This document shows positions 4,664 through 5,961 of a stretch of 5,961 bases of DNA, piece by piece. The DNA lies in contig SKIX01000091.1 of NCBI GenBank assembly GCA_007116195.1, positions 1-5,961 of the forward strand, in the 5' to 3' direction. Each line of letters opens with the position of its first letter. Position 1 is the stretch's first letter. Below the pieces are notes generated by a model. The model was given only the letters and a program-made list of their open reading frames with translations, was not told where the DNA came from and searched no databases. The position numbers were made by a program, and so were the translations under genes. Source of the DNA: Marinospirillum sp. (GTDB lineage Bacteria; Pseudomonadota; Gammaproteobacteria; Pseudomonadales; Halomonadaceae).

Positions 4664-5961
4664 TTAAAGCTTAAAGTGTTCCACTTCACTTTGTAGTTGT
4701 GCTGAGAGGCGTGCCAGCTCTTCGCTAGCTGTAGCGACCTGTTCAGCTGCCAAGGAGGTTTCATCAATCGATTGGCTGATGTTGTGTACACTTTGATTGA
4801 TTTCTTCAGCTACGCTGGATTGCTCTTCAGCTGAAGTGGCAATTTGTACGCTCATCTCGCGAATCGATTCAACAGCCAGGTTAATGGTTTCTAGTGCTGT
4901 ACCGGCTTTTTCGGCTTTAATAACGGTCTCTTCACTTTGCGCATGACCCTGCTTCATGAGTTCAGCAGCCTTGTGAGAGCTTTCCTGCACGCGGCTAATA
5001 CTGCGGTGAATGTCTTCGATTGAGCTTTGTGTTCGATTCGCCAGAGTTCGCACTTCATCGGCAACCACAGCAAAACCTCGTCCATGTTCACCGGCTCGGG
5101 CAGCCTCTATGGCAGCATTAAGAGCCAATAGATTGGTTTGTTCAGCAATGTTTTGTATTACATCAAGAACGGAAGTGATTTCATTACTGCTTTCGACCAG
5201 ATCATCCATACCCTTGGCTGTGGTATTAATTTCAGTTGCCAGCTGGTTAATTGAGGCAACAACCTCTTTGACAATGGCACGCCCCGCCTCGGCTTCTTGA
5301 TCGGCAGTTTCAGAAGCATCTGATGCCGAAGCCGTATGTCGCGCGACCTCAGTTACCGTTGCTGCCATTTCATTCATTGCCGTGGCAACCTGAGTCGCTT
5401 CCTCACGCTGATTACTGACACTGGTATTCGTTTGCGAGCTGGAAGCAGAAAGCTCTTCTGCAGCGGCAGCAACCTGATTAGAGGCTTCAGAAATACGATG
5501 CATCATTTGGCGCAGCTCGGTAACCATTTCTAAAAAAGAGTATAAAAGGCTACCTGGCGGTACGCGTTTTTTCAGTGCTTGATTAGAAGTAAAATCGCCT
5601 GCTGCTACTCGGGTTACGACCGCACGCACTTCTTCCGGGTCACCACCCAGCTGTTTCATAATGCGCTGAATGATATAAACAGCAGCTCCAGTGCCTAGCA
5701 TTAACCCCAGAGCTAAAAGAGCCATCCCCGTAAGAATTGAAAGACTGGCTGCTTCCCGAGCCATTTGGCTCTCCTCGTCAGCGTATTTCTCAGCCTCTAT
5801 GACCAGCTGCTCAAGCAGTCTGCCCATGCGATTGGAGTCTGGAACCATCGCTTCAACCTGTTGCCTGTAAAGGGCACGTGCCTGGTTAAAGTCGGCTGGG
5901 TTTTGCGCATTCAGCATTTGATCGGTTGAAGCCTGCAGGCGTGTGTAGTGCTCGCGCCAGA
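4664..5961 (-). CDS. Methyl-accepting chemotaxis protein, N-terminus outside the window
   Basis: The minus-strand frame stays open to the window edge: upstream of the ATG at 5917 it still encodes [14 protein letters not shown], which continues the sensor helix, so that ATG is internal. Counting from it (417 residues): the end of a helical periplasmic sensor, probably four-helix-bundle type (1-55), a membrane helix (about 59-84), a HAMP domain opening with LGGDPEEV (90-97) and VAAGDF (104-109), then the long antiparallel coiled-coil signalling domain. Its tip is present and intact: [17 protein letters not shown] (257-273), then [20 protein letters not shown] (274-293), which binds CheA and CheW. 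Ala/Glu/Gln-rich segments near 151-195 and 360-400 are likely methylation helices. The signalling domain is about 280 residues, compatible with the 40-heptad class. It ends in EHFKL, with no CheR-tethering pentapeptide such as NWETF. The ligand cannot be told, since most of the sensor is missing. It converges on the cyd operon and need not be related to it. No minus-strand terminator is evident. Confidence 0.95.
   Translation of the reverse strand, partial: WREHYTRLQASTDQMLNAQNPADFNQARALYRQQVEAMVPDSNRMGRLLEQLVIEAEKYADEESQMAREAASLSILTGMALLALGLMLGTGAAVYIIQRIMKQLGGDPEEVRAVVTRVAAGDFTSNQALKKRVPPGSLLYSFLEMVTELRQMMHRISEASNQVAAAAEELSASSSQTNTSVSNQREEATQVATAMNEMAATVTEVARHTASASDASETADQEAEAGRAIVKEVVASINQLATEINTTAKGMDDLVESSNEITSVLDVIQNIAEQTNLLALNAAIEAARAGEHGRGFAVVADEVRTLANRTQSSIEDIHRSISRVQESSHKAAELMKQGHAQSEETVIKAEKAGTALETINLAVESIREMSVQIATSAEEQSSVAEEINQSVHNISQSIDETSLAAEQVATASEELARLSAQLQSEVEHFKL

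Overview
The window looks like chromosomal DNA of a free-living gammaproteobacterium. Protein style and moderate GC content suggest the Oceanospirillales/Marinobacter/Pseudomonas side of the class; this placement is by eye, with no search run. The clearest taxonomic cues are the CioB-like C-terminus of the quinol oxidase subunit, the LGGDP-type HAMP entry of the chemoreceptor, and an exported DsrE-like protein of a kind I associate with pseudomonads and halophilic gammaproteobacteria.

Positions 1-3959, plus strand: the tail of a cytochrome bd-type quinol oxidase operon. The C-terminal part of subunit II (cydB, cioB-like) overlaps cydD by 17 bp, and cydD overlaps cydC by 14 bp. CydD and CydC form the heterodimeric ABC exporter that moves cysteine and glutathione to the periplasm and is needed to assemble cytochrome bd. 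The oxidase and its maturation transporter are therefore made from one translationally coupled transcript. No cydX-type small subunit gene fits between cydB and cydD.

Positions 4015-4440, plus strand: a 141-residue DsrE-like protein with a signal peptide and two cysteines. It follows cydC by 55 bp with no terminator between them, so it probably shares the operon. It may work in the periplasm, where CydDC delivers thiols.

Positions 4441-4663: an intergenic region of about 220 bp and the most interesting part of the window. It holds a sigma70-like promoter with a 17-bp spacer, a Fur-box-like inverted repeat over the -10 element, about 90 nt with small hairpins and repeated AGGTTCTC segments, and a very strong intrinsic terminator (10-bp perfect stem, 7 T). 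Together these look like a free-standing small RNA gene, possibly an iron-responsive RyhB/PrrF-type regulator. The alternative is a long 3' UTR and terminator for the cyd-dsrE transcript.

Positions 4664-5961, minus strand: a convergent methyl-accepting chemotaxis protein, cut at its N-terminus by the window edge. It has the end of a periplasmic helical sensor, one membrane segment, HAMP and a complete cytoplasmic signalling domain.
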